This document shows positions 1-8,604 of a stretch of 64,000 bases of DNA, in pieces (the stretch's first letter is position 1; each line of letters starts with the position of its first letter). Source of the stretch: JAPOUP01 sp965221405 (GTDB lineage: Bacteria > Pseudomonadota > Alphaproteobacteria > Rhodobacterales > Rhodobacteraceae); the NCBI GenBank assembly GCA_965221405.1, contig CBDCSE010000001.1:186001-250000 (forward strand). The letters run 5' to 3'. The notes under the pieces were generated by a model that did no database searches, was not told the origin of the DNA, and was given only the letters and a program-made list of their open reading frames with translations. The translations under genes and the position numbers were made by a program.

Positions 1-75
1 TGCCGGTGGGCAGCTTACGACGGTTCCCCATTGTGGGAACTCGGTCAACATGGCGGCCTGTCTGACGCATTGCAC

Positions 76-492
76 TCATCGGCCTGAACTGACCTGAGTA
101 GGGTTTAACGCTTTTTTTTCGAGCAGTGCTGCCTCGCCTATCTCGTACCGCGCGATGAGTTCTGACAGGATCTCATCGGTCAGCTTTTGCCATTGATTGA
201 ACAAGTCGTTGAATTCCCGATCGATGATATTCTCTACGTCCTTGGTGGTTTTGATGTTTACGGTGGTGTATCGCTGGCCTTTGTAGCGGTAAGCCTCCAC
301 GCCGTATTTTTTGCAAACCGTGCGGTAAAGGCGAGATGACCCGTAATCCGGAAATGTGAAAGTGTATTCCCGTTTGGCTGTTTTCGAATGTGTTGCGATC
401 AGCCGCAAAATTGCCTGCTCGGCGGCTTGTCTTTCGCCTTCTGAACCTGCCCGTTCAAAAAGCGCGAAGAGCTTGTCCAGCTTGTCGCTCAT
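76..492 (-). CDS. conserved-looking hypothetical protein, 138 aa
   Basis: Reads as an intact small gene with ATG at 492. The N-terminal ~45 residues are charged and helical. A central basic block (around residues 55-80, CKKYG..AYRYKGQRYTTV) is followed by a helical, acidic C-terminus likely to form a coiled coil (about 85-125). I recall similar central blocks in uncharacterised bacterial proteins but cannot assign a family or function. It has no signal peptide or membrane segment. It sits beside decayed IS DNA, which suggests an accessory region. I am confident only that it looks like a real protein. Confidence 0.55.
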   Translation of the reverse strand: MSDKLDKLFALFERAGSEGERQAAEQAILRLIATHSKTAKREYTFTFPDYGSSRLYRTVCKKYGVEAYRYKGQRYTTVNIKTTKDVENIIDREFNDLFNQWQKLTDEILSELIARYEIGEAALLEKKALNPTQVSSGR

Positions 493-680
493 TGTCTGTT
501 GAGAACACCTTATGCCGCTCGGTTGAGATTACCCGGGAACTATACCCTAGCAGTACCGCGGAATTCTGTCCAATCTTTGCCGTAAATTTCTGACCAGCGG
601 AACGAACCAAGCCGCTGGCTGGGAAGTCTGGACCTCATCGCTGGCCCAGGACGGGCCGGACGAGGAGTCGATTGGCTGCC

Positions 681-910
681 TCAGGAATTTACATGACAAT
701 AGCGGGGTGAGCGACCCGACCCGATCATGAATGTTTGAGTCTCTCGGAAGAATTCAGAAAACCGCGGACGGCAACTCGTCGAAGGCGGGTAATGTCGATT
801 ATGGGCGGCCCAGCTTTGTATGATGGCCAAAAGTCGCTCAATCGCGTTGCGGTGAGGCGCGTAGGACGACAAAAGTACGGCCGCCCGTATTTTGACCTTC
901 CAGATGGACG
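681..910 (-). pseudogene. IS630-family transposase C-terminal remnant
   Basis: On the minus strand a block reads HRNAIERLLAIIQSWAAHN then HYP, followed after drift by FFRET. This matches the DDE_3/IS630 C-terminus, where the usual order is NPIERLW, HNRHY and FLRET. The two halves fall partly in different frames, and there is no N-terminal catalytic part nearby. It is a decayed fragment, not an active element. Confidence 0.55.
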
Positions 911-1136
911 CGACCTGCAAAGCATGGTCCTGGAGGTGAGGTGAGGGGCGGAGCAAACGTCGGGACCGGCGTGGTGCGTGACCCGCGCGGCGTGCTGGAG
1001 CGCGAGACGGCCCGGGGAACGGAAAGCGCACGGTTTCTCACGCCGCCGGTGGCGGGCGGCGGGGGAACTGGGGGAGTCACATCGGAGGGGGCATCACGAG
1101 TCTGGTCCCGGACAATATCGGCGAGAACATCATCGA

Positions 1137-1421
1137 GGTGCGGCCCAAGGCCGGGGCGCACGTCTGGGGCCGGGCCGACCAATTAGCATTGCAGCATTTC
1201 GACCTGTGGGCCAGAAAAAACATTGCCGAGAGCGTCACCCCGTCGAGCGCCTACTTCCTGTTCTTCGGCGGACGGGGCTGCGCCCGGATCACCGGCATGG
1301 CCGGCTAGACCGACGGGTCGATCTGCGACCGGGCGGACCACTGCAAGTGACGTCGACAGATTGATGGCGTCCTGACCCGCCCGGGACGCGAACGCGAGGG
1401 CGGCTCACGGGCCGCCCCTTT
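1137..1421. repeat. left copy of a ~285-bp direct repeat (target duplication of the IS1634 element)
   Basis: This block is repeated essentially base for base at 3440-3724, and the two copies abut the two ends of the IS. The following three bases (ctt) also match, so the boundary is uncertain by 3 bp. It contains the end of a plus-strand open frame (stop at 1306-1308; product end GCARITGMAG, unrecognised) and a GC-rich hairpin followed by a T-rich stretch (1398-1424). Long variable duplications are a known property of IS1634. Confidence 0.85.
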
Positions 1422-1424
1422 CTT
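1398..1424 (+). terminator. rho-independent-type terminator inside the duplicated segment
   Basis: A GGGCGGC/GCCGCCC hairpin with a short loop is followed by CTTTCTT. It lies about 90 bp after the stop of the short open frame at 1308. An identical copy is at 3701-3727 because the segment was duplicated. Confidence 0.5.
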
Positions 1425-3439
1425 GACTTCAGACATTTGCGCCCGGTCGTGATCTGCAGACCCCTATATCGCTGGCGTTTGCGGTGGTTCCTTCCGCAAA
1501 CCGGAATGTAGTGCCCTTTGGCAATATTTTCCCTGCGGTTCCCGGAGATCCGCTGTAGATCCTCCGGATCGTGTTCGTTCGCGGGAAACCCCTCGGTGAG
1601 AACCGTACCAAGGTGCAGATCGTCACCTCCATCCGCGATGGCGCCAGGGTCCGCCAGCGGGTTGTCCGCCATGTCGGCACCGCCACCTCGGAGGCCCAGC
1701 TCGACCAGCTGATGTCCCTGGGGCGCCTGATCATCGAGGAGATCACCGCGGAGGAGAGCCGACAGCCGGCGCTGTTCTCGCCCGGGCAGTTCCACGATCT
1801 TCTCGATCAGGTGCCGGCCGCGCGGACGGCCGGGACCGGTCCCGATCCGTTTGGCGTGGATCTCGCGGACTGTCGCGAAGACCACCGTGCGGGCATCGGG
1901 GTGCGCCAGGCCTTTGGCGCGGTCTACGACCGTCTCGGGTGGGAGGGCCTGTTTGGCTCCCGACGCGGGAGTGCCAGCCGGATGATCCGGGAAATGGTCC
2001 TGGCGCGGGTCGCGCGGCCGCAGTCCAAGCGGGCGATGGTGGCCCGACTGCGGCAGGAGGGGGTGCTGGCGCTGAACCTGGACTCGGTCTATCGCAGCAT
2101 GGACGCGATCACCGACGCGCGGGTGGACGCCATATGCGCCCTTTCACGGGAGCGGGCGCGGACCCTGTTGCCCGATCCCATCACGGTGGTGTTCTACGAC
2201 ACCACGACGCCCTACTTTGAGAGTGAGCGGGAGAACGGCCTCCGTTTCAAGGGATACAGCAAGGACGGCAAGCCGCATCGGGTCCAGGTGGTGCTGGCGC
2301 TTCTGATCACGCCGGAGGGGCTCCCGGTCGGCTATGGGCTGTTTCCCGGAAACCTCTATGAGGGCCACACGCTGGTCAAGGCCCTGGCGGCGCTGGAGCG
2401 GCGCCATCCGGAGACCCGGTTCACGCTGGTCGCGGACGCCGGCATGCTCAGCCGCGCCAACCGGCAGGCGCTGCGGGACCGGGGCACCCCGTATATCCTG
2501 GGCGCCCGGCTGAAAGCCTGTCCGAAGGCGCTCAGGGCGCGGATCCTTGACGTGGCCGCCTACGCGGCGTGGGGACGGTCGGAGTACGCGGACTCGGTGG
2601 CCGCCATCCGGGATCTGCCCCTGGAGGACGGGGGCCGTCTGGTGGTCACCCACTCGCCGCGCCGGGCCCGCAAGGACGCGCGGGACCGCGCCCGCCGGCT
2701 CGAGAAACTGCGCAGGAAACTCGACAGGGGCGCCACCCCGGCCGCGCCCGTCGCGTCGGCCACCGCCCGCTTCCTGGACTTTCCCGAGGGACGCGTCACC
2801 ATCAACGAGGACAGGATCGCCGCAGCCGCCTCCTGGGATGGATTGCGCGGCATTGTCGCGTGGGGCTGTGACGCGGAGGATCCACGGGACCTTATAGGCC
2901 AATACCGGCGACTGGCGGAGATCGGGGCCTGCTTTCGCACCAACAGGCACGACCTGCGCATCCGGCCGGTGTTTCACTGGCAGGATCGGCGCATCCGGGC
3001 GCACATCGCGATCTGCTACATGGCCTTCTGCTGCGTGCGGCATCTCCGCTACCGTCTGGCGGCCCGCGGCGTTCCGTTGAGCCCGGCGCGCATCCAGGAC
3101 GCGCCCGACGCACTGCAGGTCAGCCTTCTCCACGAAACCAACGGCACGCGCAGGTTCGGACTGCCCAGTCGCGCCACCCAGGACGCGCAGACCATCTACC
3201 GCACGCTGGGCCTGACATGGAACACCGCACCCTTTCTGTACACACCGCCCCGGAAACCGCATCGCACATCACGCAGGACACAGGGAAAGACCAAACCCTG
3301 ACGCACCGCAACCCGCCGAGCCGGTTCGGCGACCATCCACCGGCGACCAAAGCCCGCCAGGGGCCGAATGTAGTGCCCTTTCAGAAACTGGAAATCAAAT
3401 GGAATCAGAATCTTGCGCCAGAATATGTCTGAACTCAAG
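1422..3439 (+). mobile_element. IS1634-family insertion sequence, about 2.0 kb, complete
   Basis: The ends carry a 15-bp inverted repeat matching at 14 of 15 positions: cttgacttcagacat at 1422-1436 and its reverse complement at 3425-3439. One full-length transposase gene lies inside. The element is flanked directly by ~285-bp direct repeats. A 16-bp motif, gaatgtagtgcccttt, occurs in direct orientation near both ends (1504-1519 and 3366-3381); its role is unknown. Confidence 0.85.
1571..3301 (+). CDS. IS1634-family transposase
   Basis: The 576-residue protein is uninterrupted. An N-terminal segment with GKPLGENRTKVQIV leads into the RNase-H-like DDE core: FYDTTTPYFES near residue 207 carries the first Asp and LVADAGMLS near residue 288 the second. 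Between them lies the family-typical block SKDGKPHRVQVVLALLITPE with GYGLFPGN. The C-terminal part continues through ICYMAFCCVRHL. The start is at 1571 (ATG), about 150 bp inside the element. It is probably functional, since no frameshift or stop is visible. Confidence 0.9.
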   Translation: MFVRGKPLGENRTKVQIVTSIRDGARVRQRVVRHVGTATSEAQLDQLMSLGRLIIEEITAEESRQPALFSPGQFHDLLDQVPAARTAGTGPDPFGVDLADCREDHRAGIGVRQAFGAVYDRLGWEGLFGSRRGSASRMIREMVLARVARPQSKRAMVARLRQEGVLALNLDSVYRSMDAITDARVDAICALSRERARTLLPDPITVVFYDTTTPYFESERENGLRFKGYSKDGKPHRVQVVLALLITPEGLPVGYGLFPGNLYEGHTLVKALAALERRHPETRFTLVADAGMLSRANRQALRDRGTPYILGARLKACPKALRARILDVAAYAAWGRSEYADSVAAIRDLPLEDGGRLVVTHSPRRARKDARDRARRLEKLRRKLDRGATPAAPVASATARFLDFPEGRVTINEDRIAAAASWDGLRGIVAWGCDAEDPRDLIGQYRRLAEIGACFRTNRHDLRIRPVFHWQDRRIRAHIAICYMAFCCVRHLRYRLAARGVPLSPARIQDAPDALQVSLLHETNGTRRFGLPSRATQDAQTIYRTLGLTWNTAPFLYTPPRKPHRTSRRTQGKTKP

Positions 3440-3724
3440 GGTGCGGCCCAAGGCCGGGGCGCACGTCTGGGGCCGGGCCGACCAATTAGCATTGCAGCAT
3501 TTCGACCTGTGGGCCAGAAAAAACATTGCCGAGAGCGTCACCCCGTCGAGCGCCTACTTCCTGTTCTTCGGCGGACGGGGCTGCGCCCGGATCACCGGCA
3601 TGGCCGGCTAGACCGACGGGTCGATCTGCGACCGGGCGGACCACTGCAAGTGACGTCGACAGATTGATGGCGTCCTGACCCGCCCGGGACGCGAACGCGA
3701 GGGCGGCTCACGGGCCGCCCCTTT
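3440..3724. repeat. right copy of the ~285-bp IS1634 target duplication
   Basis: Identical to 1137-1421, with an offset of 2303 bp. Its sequence starts directly after the right inverted repeat of the IS and continues into unique DNA at about 3728. The truncated frame in this copy would be read through from IS sequence. Confidence 0.85.
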
Positions 3725-3984
3725 CTTCAATGGCCACGGAACGGCAGTCCGGGAGCGGCCGTCCGGCCGCTCCCGTTCCATCTGTTTGTTTCCGAAAACC
3801 CCCAGCCACTCATCCCGTTTTCTTTTCGTAAGATGGTATCCGCGCGTCAATGCACCACTCGACGGCCCAGATCGGAATCCACCTGCGCCGTCACGGCTTC
3901 CGGGATGCCCCATGCGCTGATACGCGCCTGCGCCCGGAGGTCGAGACTGTCCGTCCGGGGGGTCGCTTTCATATGCCGGTTTCT

Positions 3985-5232
3985 TCAGGTGGCCGACGTC
4001 TTCGGTGTCATTCCGCCCGTCCGAATGAGATACGTCTGGAATGAGGGGATGGGGCAGGTGACGGTCCGATCCGATGTCTCCTGCACGGCACCTTGGTGGA
4101 TTAGATGGTCGGCGAAGGTGTGGACGGTCATGCCTTCCGGCAGTTGCCACCTGACATCCCCCGCCTGTCTGACGTGCCGGGCAATGCTGTTGATGACATC
4201 GGCTTTTCTATCTCCCGGCCTGAGGTCGCTGAGCGCGGCAGCGACCAGAGCGGACGATCCCGTCATCTCCCGGGACTGCTGGTCCCGGTAGTAGTGGAGA
4301 CGGCTCTTCTCCGCTCTGCCCTTGACGCTTTCCCAGTCCACGCCAGCGAGATCGCCTTCAACCTTGAGCGCGTCCTCGCCCAAGGCCTGCAGGGCAAAGT
4401 GTAAATGGCGGGGCCAACCCTCGCACGGGAACGCAAGGTCATGGAGATTCTGCCGATGATCCCGGGAATCCATGCCGAAGTGTTGGCAGGAGTCCTGCAT
4501 GAATGCCGTGACCTCATCGGGTGCAAGGGCGCCGATGTCATGGATTCTCCTGCCGCGGGTGAGGCCGATTTCGCTGGCCCGATCCGCGGTGTCGCCAAGA
4601 CCCGCGAGCACGAGCGTTAGCGGGAGACCGGGGCTGGCGCCGTGAAGGCCCCGGAGGACACGTCCCAGAGGGGTATTGCTGTCAGGAGGCAGGTTCTGCG
4701 CCTCGTCGATGGCGACAATCACAGGTCGCGCCCATCTCTCGGGAGGCACGGCGTCCCTGAGGGCCAAAAGACCGCCGAGGGTCTGTCCGGAGAGATCGAG
4801 ACCGATACCACCGAGACTCACGGCTTCCACATGGTCAGTCGCCCTGCCAAAGAGAATACGTCCGCGTTTCACCCAGTCGCGCTGCTCGGCCCGCCCGATT
4901 TCGTGCAGGAGGTTCAGGGCATGTGGGATGCTTTCCTCAAGCATCTCGCTGGACAGGACCAGCACCCGGGGTGCGGGGGAGTTCGTCTCGGCCGCCCTTA
5001 GGGACCGGGTCGCCAATTCGGCGAGGATAGAGCTTTTACCGGCCCCGGGAGCACCCTGAATGATGCGTGTCAGGCCAGGGACACCATGCGTCCCGGCACC
5101 AGGGCCTTTCCAGGCATTCCTGGCCATTTTTTCTATGTCATCAATGATATCCCCGCGTCCGGCGAAGACGGGTGGGGGCGACTTGTCCCCGCTGTCAACG
5201 AAGACCTGAAGTGCGTCTCTTTTGAATGTCAT
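3985..5232 (-). CDS. AAA/STAND-like ATPase, 415 aa, solitary
   Basis: Walker A is GAPGAGKS at about residues 60-67 and Walker B is VIVAIDEAQNLP at about 170-181, followed by an LVLAGLGDT sensor-like strand. The C-terminal ~130 residues (MTVHTFADHLIHQGAVQ region) look like a small helical, winged-helix-type domain. The order resembles ExeA/TniB-like AAA ATPases, but no transposase, peptidoglycan or secretion partner lies beside it. The start at 5232 is the first ATG. It lies 69 bp from a perfect-ended inverted-repeat element (5301-5484). The NTPase call is firm; the role is unknown. A transposition-helper or signalling ATPase are both possible. Confidence 0.75.
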   Translation of the reverse strand: MTFKRDALQVFVDSGDKSPPPVFAGRGDIIDDIEKMARNAWKGPGAGTHGVPGLTRIIQGAPGAGKSSILAELATRSLRAAETNSPAPRVLVLSSEMLEESIPHALNLLHEIGRAEQRDWVKRGRILFGRATDHVEAVSLGGIGLDLSGQTLGGLLALRDAVPPERWARPVIVAIDEAQNLPPDSNTPLGRVLRGLHGASPGLPLTLVLAGLGDTADRASEIGLTRGRRIHDIGALAPDEVTAFMQDSCQHFGMDSRDHRQNLHDLAFPCEGWPRHLHFALQALGEDALKVEGDLAGVDWESVKGRAEKSRLHYYRDQQSREMTGSSALVAAALSDLRPGDRKADVINSIARHVRQAGDVRWQLPEGMTVHTFADHLIHQGAVQETSDRTVTCPIPSFQTYLIRTGGMTPKTSAT

Positions 5233-5300
5233 GGGGTCTCCCGCCCCTCTATCCCTCGGCTCTTTGCTGTCGGAAAAGTGAGGGCATCATACACCATCTG

Positions 5301-5484
5301 ATACCAAACCAAATAAGTAATCACAGACAGGAATCCCGGATTTCACGGCACTGCCCGTTCTCCTTCCGCCTGTTTCCAAACACAGGGTACGGGACGGCCG
5401 CGCCGGTCATACGCAAAATAACGGGGTGCCTCACAGCATGGCGCTCCCATCAGTCTATCTGTGATTACTTATTTGGTTTGGTAT
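5301..5484. repeat. 184-bp element bounded by perfect 27-bp inverted repeats
   Basis: The 27 bases at 5301-5327 (starting ataccaaaccaaataag) are the exact reverse complement of 5458-5484. The core of about 130 bp has no open frame of note. The ends are AT-rich compared with the surrounding DNA. I see no clear target duplication outside the ends. It looks like a MITE or the paired ends of a deleted transposon, in the upstream region of the AAA ATPase gene. Confidence 0.75.
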
Positions 5485-5595
5485 GAGTACCTGTGTCAGG
5501 TTGCGTCACGGGCACCACACGGCCGACGGCGATGTAAGCCGGAGAGGCCCGTCCTGTCGGCCCTGTCACCGTATCCGCGGCCTGCGGTGCCGTCG

Positions 5596-6096
5596 CTAGC
5601 GGCCTCGGAACGGCTCAACATACTGGAGCGCCATGTCCCAGGGAAAGAAAATCCATGTGTCCTGGCTAACTCCCGTGATGAACGTGTCGGTCACGCGCTC
5701 GCCCAGAGGCTTGGCGTAGACCGTGGCCATGTGCGCTTCCGGCATCTCCCCCCGCACCGCCTCGATCGTCTTTCCGGTATCAACCAGGTCGTCGATGACC
5801 AGCACGCCGGCACCCGAACCGATCACGTCGGAGTTCGGCTTCTTGATGATTTCCGGGGCGGATTGCGTCTGGTTGTCATAGGATCGGATGCTGATCGTGT
5901 CCACGATCCGGATGTCCAGTTCGCGTGCGACGATCATTGCCGGGACCATGCCGCCACGGGTGACTGCGACGATTGCCCTCCAGGCACCGCCGTCAGGCCC
6001 CCGGCCGTCGAGACGCCAGGCCAGTGCGCGGGCATCGCGGTGAAGCTGGTCCCAGCTGACATGGAAGCCCTTTTCGTGGGGTAGGCGGTCATTCAT
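5596..6096 (-). CDS. gpt: xanthine phosphoribosyltransferase
   Basis: The 166-residue protein has the type I phosphoribosyltransferase layout. A flexible-loop region with IVAVTRGGMVPA (about 42-53) precedes the PRPP-binding motif VLVIDDLVDTGKT (about 97-109). Length and the C-terminal WIFFPWD match bacterial Gpt, which salvages xanthine/guanine with PRPP at the inner face of the membrane. It lies 5 bp after fabI on the same strand, so co-transcription is likely. The substrate call (xanthine versus guanine or hypoxanthine) is by family. Confidence 0.9.
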   Translation of the reverse strand: MNDRLPHEKGFHVSWDQLHRDARALAWRLDGRGPDGGAWRAIVAVTRGGMVPAMIVARELDIRIVDTISIRSYDNQTQSAPEIIKKPNSDVIGSGAGVLVIDDLVDTGKTIEAVRGEMPEAHMATVYAKPLGERVTDTFITGVSQDTWIFFPWDMALQYVEPFRGR

Positions 6097-6101
6097 CTCT
6101 G

Positions 6102-6908
6102 TCAGGCCTTGGCGATGTCCGGAGCGTCGACCGCCTTCATTCCAACCACATGGTATCCGGCATCGACGTGATGCGTCTCGCCCGTCACCCCGGAACTCAG
6201 ATCGGAAAGCAGGTAAAGCGCCGAGGCGCCTACATCACCGATGTTTACGTTGCGGCGCAGCGGTGAATTGTATTCGTTCCATTTCATTATATAGCGAAAG
6301 TCGCCGATGCCGCTGGCGGCGAGTGTCTTGATCGGTCCGGCGCTGATCGCGTTGACCCGTATGTTGTCCTTTCCGAGATCCTCAGCGAGATATTTTACGC
6401 TTGCCTCAAGCGCCGCCTTAGCCACACCCATTACATTGTAATGGGGCATCACCCGTTCGGCTCCGTAGTATGTCAGGGTCAGCATCGATCCCCCGTCCGG
6501 CATCATCCGGGCCGCGTTCCGGGCGACCGCCGTAAAACTGTAGACCGAGATGTCCATTGTGGTCTGGAAGTTATCCCGGCTTGTTTCCACGTAACGGCCG
6601 CGAAGTTCGCTCTTGTCCGAGAAACCAATGGCATGAACGACGAAGTCGATGGAGTTCCATTGATCCGACACGGTCTCGAAGAGGGTGCTGACACTATGGT
6701 CGTCGGCCACATCGCATTCGATAACAAGGTCCGAGCCAAGCCGCTCGGCGAGCGGAGCGACTCTCTTTCTCAGCGCCTCACTCTGGTAGGAAAACGCAAG
6801 TCGGGCACCAGCGTCCGCTAGGGCGCGGGCGATTCCCCAGGCAATTGACCTGTCGTTGGCAAGGCCCATGACCAGACCCCGTTTGCCTGACATCAGATCC
6901 GCCGCCAT
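6102..6908 (-). CDS. fabI: enoyl-[acyl-carrier-protein] reductase (NADH)
   Basis: Catalyses the last step of each fatty-acid elongation cycle. The protein has a short-chain dehydrogenase fold with a FabI-type nucleotide loop (GLANDRSIAWGIA, about 15-27). The catalytic pattern is Tyr147, Tyr157 and Lys164 (HYNVMGVAK), the FabI spacing of Y-x6-K. I chose ATG 6908 (268 aa) because GGGGAG lies a few bases upstream. The longer start at 6926 would put that ribosome site inside the gene. It is followed at 5 bp by gpt. Confidence 0.95.
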   Translation of the reverse strand: MAADLMSGKRGLVMGLANDRSIAWGIARALADAGARLAFSYQSEALRKRVAPLAERLGSDLVIECDVADDHSVSTLFETVSDQWNSIDFVVHAIGFSDKSELRGRYVETSRDNFQTTMDISVYSFTAVARNAARMMPDGGSMLTLTYYGAERVMPHYNVMGVAKAALEASVKYLAEDLGKDNIRVNAISAGPIKTLAASGIGDFRYIMKWNEYNSPLRRNVNIGDVGASALYLLSDLSSGVTGETHHVDAGYHVVGMKAVDAPDIAKA

Positions 6909-6926
6909 TGGTTCTCCCCTCGACAT

Positions 6927-7344
6927 TTCGCATGTCGATTAGGGCATTCACGGTAATGCTTCAAGGTCGGGACGGTAAATCGGATATGATTCCCGCATGG
7001 CGAACGTCCGGATCGCCCCGTTCCGGGGGACGTGAGCGTGGGCCACAGGCGTTAGCCGAATGCGGGGTGTCCATGCGCTTGCGGGATCGGGTACTCTACG
7101 GTCAAGGACGTAAACCATCCGGAATCCCTGACCAGGTGGCCCAGATTTCCGAACAATTGGCTGATCTGGCCGGTTCGCGCCGACCGGAGTCGACCGAAAT
7201 CACCATTTTGCCAGCGAAACGGGTAGTGAAACCGGACAACACGGACATGCGTCAGAAATCTGGGCTACACCCTCGGTTTCCCCGGCTTGTGCCGGATGTC
7301 GATCAGGTCTAGATTCCCGGAACTTGGATTGGCGGCGTTCAGGC
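6927..7344. other. intergenic region between divergent fabI and pdxH
   Basis: About 420 bp that must contain the promoters of both genes. I see no convincing protein gene, RNA gene or repeat; the open frames here lack family features. Confidence 0.4.
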
Positions 7345-7950
7345 ATGGAAGACAGAAGCGGCATATTCGCGGGAGATGATCCATTCGCGCTGGTGTCCGC
7401 ATGGATGGATGAAGCGCGGGTCGCCGAACCGGCAGACCCCGACGCGGTTGCGTTGGCAAGCGTCGACTCCACCGGCATGCCCAACGTGCGGATGGTTCTT
7501 CTGCGCGGGCTGGAATCGGACGCATTCGTTTTCTACACGAATTACGAGAGCGTAAAGGGGCGTGAGATCATCGCTTCGGGTAAGGCGGCGTTTGTTCTTC
7601 ATTGGAAGTCGCTTATGCGGCAGATCCGCGTCCGTGGTGTTGTGGAACGTGAGCAGGGAGCTCTGGCGGACGCGTATTATGCATCGCGCCCGCTGGGTAG
7701 CCGCATCGGTGCGTGGGCATCGGCGCAGTCGCAGCCGCTGAAATCCAAAGCCGCGCTGGCCGCGGCGGTTGCGCGGGAAGGGGTGCGCCATAGAACCGAT
7801 CCGAAACGTCCGCCGTTTTGGGGTGGGTTTCGGATCCGTCCGCTGGAGATCGAGTTCTGGGCAAACGGGCAGTACCGCCTGCATGACCGCTTTCGCTGGT
7901 CGCGGGCGGGAATTGACGATGAATGGACTGTCAGGCGTCTGAGCCCATGA
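7345..7950 (+). CDS. pdxH: pyridoxamine 5'-phosphate oxidase
   Basis: FMN enzyme that oxidises pyridoxine or pyridoxamine phosphate to pyridoxal phosphate. The 201-residue protein shows the family pattern: ALASVDSTGMPNVRMVLLRG (about 38-57), FYTNYESVKGREI, WKSLMRQIRVRG, and SRIGAWASAQSQPL. It ends with the conserved FWANGQYRLHDRFRW and a WTVRRLSP C-terminus. I chose ATG 7345 rather than the TTG at 7324. It is divergent from fabI, an arrangement seen in other alphaproteobacteria. pdxA for the same pathway is elsewhere in the window (47368-48345). Confidence 0.95.
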   Translation: MEDRSGIFAGDDPFALVSAWMDEARVAEPADPDAVALASVDSTGMPNVRMVLLRGLESDAFVFYTNYESVKGREIIASGKAAFVLHWKSLMRQIRVRGVVEREQGALADAYYASRPLGSRIGAWASAQSQPLKSKAALAAAVAREGVRHRTDPKRPPFWGGFRIRPLEIEFWANGQYRLHDRFRWSRAGIDDEWTVRRLSP

Positions 7951-8073
7951 CGTTTGGGAAAGCACGTGACGCTGGGGAAAATCGACAGCCATCCCGCTGC
8001 GGCTCGGCGTTCTTGTGGCGTGGCAGGTCAGCGGAAGAGGCCTCGGAAGCGGTGCTTGAGAGGGAAAGGCTTC

Positions 8074-8604
8074 ATGGAGTCCGAAGAGACGGAAGATACG
8101 GTGATCGGCCATGTCAAGTGGTTCGACCCGGCCAAGGGGTTTGGTTTTGTGGTGCCGGAGTCCGGCGGGCCGGATATCCTGCTGCATGCCAACGTCCTCA
8201 GAAGCTTTGGTCAGAGTTTGGTGGCCGCGGGCAGTCGAATCGAGCAAGTCGTGCAGGCGACTCCGCGCGGACTGCAGGCGGTTGAGATTCTCGCGATCGA
8301 TCTGCCCGGGGACTGCGGTTCGACATCGGCGGGGTTTGGCCCGGACATCCCGGATGTCTCACTGCTGGAGGTGCCATTCGAACCTGCCAGGGTGAAATGG
8401 TTCGACAGTGTCAAGGGTTACGGTTTCGCCAATGTGTTCGGCCGCTCCGAAGACGTGTTCGTTCATGTCGAGGTGCTCCGGAGGTCGGGGATGGCTGACC
8501 CGACGCCGGGGGAGGCGGTGGCCATAAAGGTGGTGCAGAGCACCCGTGGGAGCATGGCGGCATGGGTCGCCGCCTGGGATACAGCGTTGAGAGCTGGATC
8601 GTGA
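8074..8604 (+). CDS. protein with two cold-shock domains
   Basis: The 176-residue product has a cold-shock (OB-fold) domain at about 9-75 with VKWFDPAKGFGFV, then a linker, then a second at about 108-172 with VKWFDSVKGYGFANV and EDVFVHVEVL. Both carry the aromatic RNP1-type nucleic-acid-binding strand. Two-domain proteins of this kind are common in Alphaproteobacteria and bind single-stranded RNA or DNA. I chose ATG 8074, with AGAGGGAAAGG upstream, over the in-frame start at 7954, because residues before 8074 are low-quality and arginine-rich. It overlaps the next gene. Confidence 0.85.
   Translation: MESEETEDTVIGHVKWFDPAKGFGFVVPESGGPDILLHANVLRSFGQSLVAAGSRIEQVVQATPRGLQAVEILAIDLPGDCGSTSAGFGPDIPDVSLLEVPFEPARVKWFDSVKGYGFANVFGRSEDVFVHVEVLRRSGMADPTPGEAVAIKVVQSTRGSMAAWVAAWDTALRAGS

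Noticed and set aside
2144..3262. 372-residue minus-strand frame inside the IS1634 transposase
   Set aside because: Antisense shadow of an intact transposase; residue composition reflects reverse reading of GC-rich codons.
3440..3667. Short plus-strand frame in the right duplicate as a separate gene
   Set aside because: It is a duplicated copy of the end of the frame at about 1080-1308 and begins inside IS sequence.
6908..7312. 134-residue open frame between fabI and pdxH
   Set aside because: It covers the promoter region of two divergent conserved genes and has no recognisable features.
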